The notes below the pieces were generated by a model. The model saw only the letters and a list, made by a program, of their open reading frames with translations. It was not told the DNA's origin and made no database searches. From the NCBI RefSeq assembly GCF_001557535.2, contig NZ_CP014306.1, forward strand, positions 372,001-436,000: DNA of 64,000 nt, read 5' to 3'. This document shows, piece after piece, positions 63,467 through 64,000 of this stretch. Within the stretch, counting starts at the first letter, position 1; each line of letters starts with the position of its first letter. Source of the DNA: Burkholderia sp. PAMC 26561 (GTDB lineage Bacteria; Pseudomonadota; Gammaproteobacteria; Burkholderiales; Burkholderiaceae). The position numbers and the translations under genes were made by a program.

Positions 63467-64000
63467 TTATATGGAGGCCACGCTTTCGGCCTTTTGCGCA
63501 TCGCTTGTATCGTTCGATGAAGCCACTGCACCCTTCTGATTCGCAAACCCGCGATACAGATCCAGATAGCGCCGCGCCATCCGCGCCCATCCGAACTGGT
63601 CCGCAAGCAGGCGCGCGGCCACGCCCATTTCACGGCGTAGCTCAGGTGCATCCGCGAGCTTCAAGACAGCTCCCGCGAGCGCAGTGGCATCGTCGGGATC
63701 GTCGAGCACGATGCCGCAATCCGTGCCGATGATCTCCGCCCCGCCCGCCGTCTTCGCCGTGATGACCGGCAAGCCGGCCGCGAGCGCCTCGAGCAGGGAC
63801 AAGCTCATGGCTTCGTATCGCGAGGGGAAAACGAATGCGTCGACGGAATGCATGAGCGTCGGCATGTTCTTCACGAGCCCGAGAAAATGCACGCGATCGC
63901 CGATGCCGAGCGCCTTCGCTTCATCGGGGTAAGGGCTGCCCGGGATGTAACCGGCGACCGCCAGATGTACGCTCGACGGTAGCTCCAGTAGCGCCTTCAG
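63467..64000 (-). CDS. Family 4 glycosyltransferase, C-terminal part (runs off window)
   Basis: The last 177 codons of a minus-strand gene continue past 64000. The visible part is the donor-binding half of a GT4 enzyme: VHLAVAGYIPGSPYPDEA, RVHFLGLVKNMPTLMHSVDA and PSRYEAMSLSLLEALAAGLPV with both Glu residues (E-x7-E). A C-terminal helix follows (MARRYLDLYRGF) and an Asp/Ser-rich tail. It lies 40 bases upstream of the GT4 gene at 62260. Confidence 0.85.
   Translation of the reverse strand: MKALLELPSSVHLAVAGYIPGSPYPDEAKALGIGDRVHFLGLVKNMPTLMHSVDAFVFPSRYEAMSLSLLEALAAGLPVITAKTAGGAEIIGTDCGIVLDDPDDATALAGAVLKLADAPELRREMGVAARLLADQFGWARMARRYLDLYRGFANQKGAVASSNDTSDAQKAESVASI

Noticed and set aside
1..64000. 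CRISPR arrays, tRNA or rRNA genes, prophage or plasmid genes.
   Set aside because: None seen: the only regularly repeated sequences are the composite repeats and short tandem tracts, and no cas, integrase or replication genes are present.

Overview
The window looks like a chromosome segment of a Burkholderiaceae member (Burkholderia, Paraburkholderia or Caballeronia type). This is inferred from the high G+C content, a WaaC start typical of that group, an oxalate/formate-type MFS carrier with its small partner, and polysaccharide genes arranged much like the two known cepacian (bce) clusters. Almost everything here serves surface polysaccharides. No tRNA, rRNA or CRISPR array was seen.

Layout. 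(1) 1-8.7 kb is an LPS/O-antigen-type locus: the 5' end of waaC, a phosphomannomutase/phosphoglucomutase, and a tight + strand operon of flippase, GT2, GT4, galE and a WecA/WbpL-like initiating transferase that ends at a terminator. (2) 8.7-11.8 kb is a non-polysaccharide island with a chloroperoxidase-like alpha/beta hydrolase, an oxalate/formate-family MFS carrier and a 48-aa partner. (3) 11.8-38.2 kb is a large exopolysaccharide cluster. It holds a second flippase, several glycosyltransferases, two acyltransferase-3 proteins, a Wzy-like polymerase, a GMC oxidoreductase, a WcaF-like acetyltransferase and a secreted small protein. It also holds the minus-strand run manC - polyprenyl-P sugar transferase - wza - wzc - gmd - fcl - GT4 - wcaI. 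The enzyme set strongly resembles the colanic acid system and predicts GDP-mannose and GDP-L-fucose supply. (4) 38.3-48.3 kb holds two paralogous GlxA/AraC-type regulators, a secreted glycosidase-like lipoprotein, a GDP-mannose mannosyl hydrolase, a PAP2 phosphatase and two galU genes. (5) 48.4-64 kb resembles the second cepacian cluster: an acyltransferase, an 835-aa double glycosyltransferase, a third flippase, a secreted beta-propeller protein, a GDP-6-deoxy-mannose reductase (rmd), a LysR regulator and two more GT4 genes. A PDDEXK/DUF1016 gene sits inside it.

How the genes work together. AlgC and ManC make GDP-mannose, and Gmd converts it to the 4-keto-6-deoxy intermediate. Fcl (to L-fucose) and Rmd (to D-rhamnose) can compete for that intermediate, while Gmm hydrolyses GDP-mannose. 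GalU and GalE supply UDP-glucose and UDP-galactose. Two initiating transferases, three flippases, one obvious polymerase and Wza/Wzc point to at least two separate Wzx/Wzy-type polymers. Acyl and acetyl transferases decorate them.

The most unusual structure is a family of about 750-bp composite intergenic repeats, with three complete copies, one interrupted half copy and one fragment. Each complete copy is two about 285-bp inverted arms around a spacer, and each arm carries a conserved 15-bp-stem palindrome. In the copy at 55.7-56.4 kb the spacer and inner arm halves are inverted while the outer arm halves are not, which is the footprint of an inversion within the element. An IS3-family element (21848-23084, 3-bp target duplication GTG) has inserted into the half copy.
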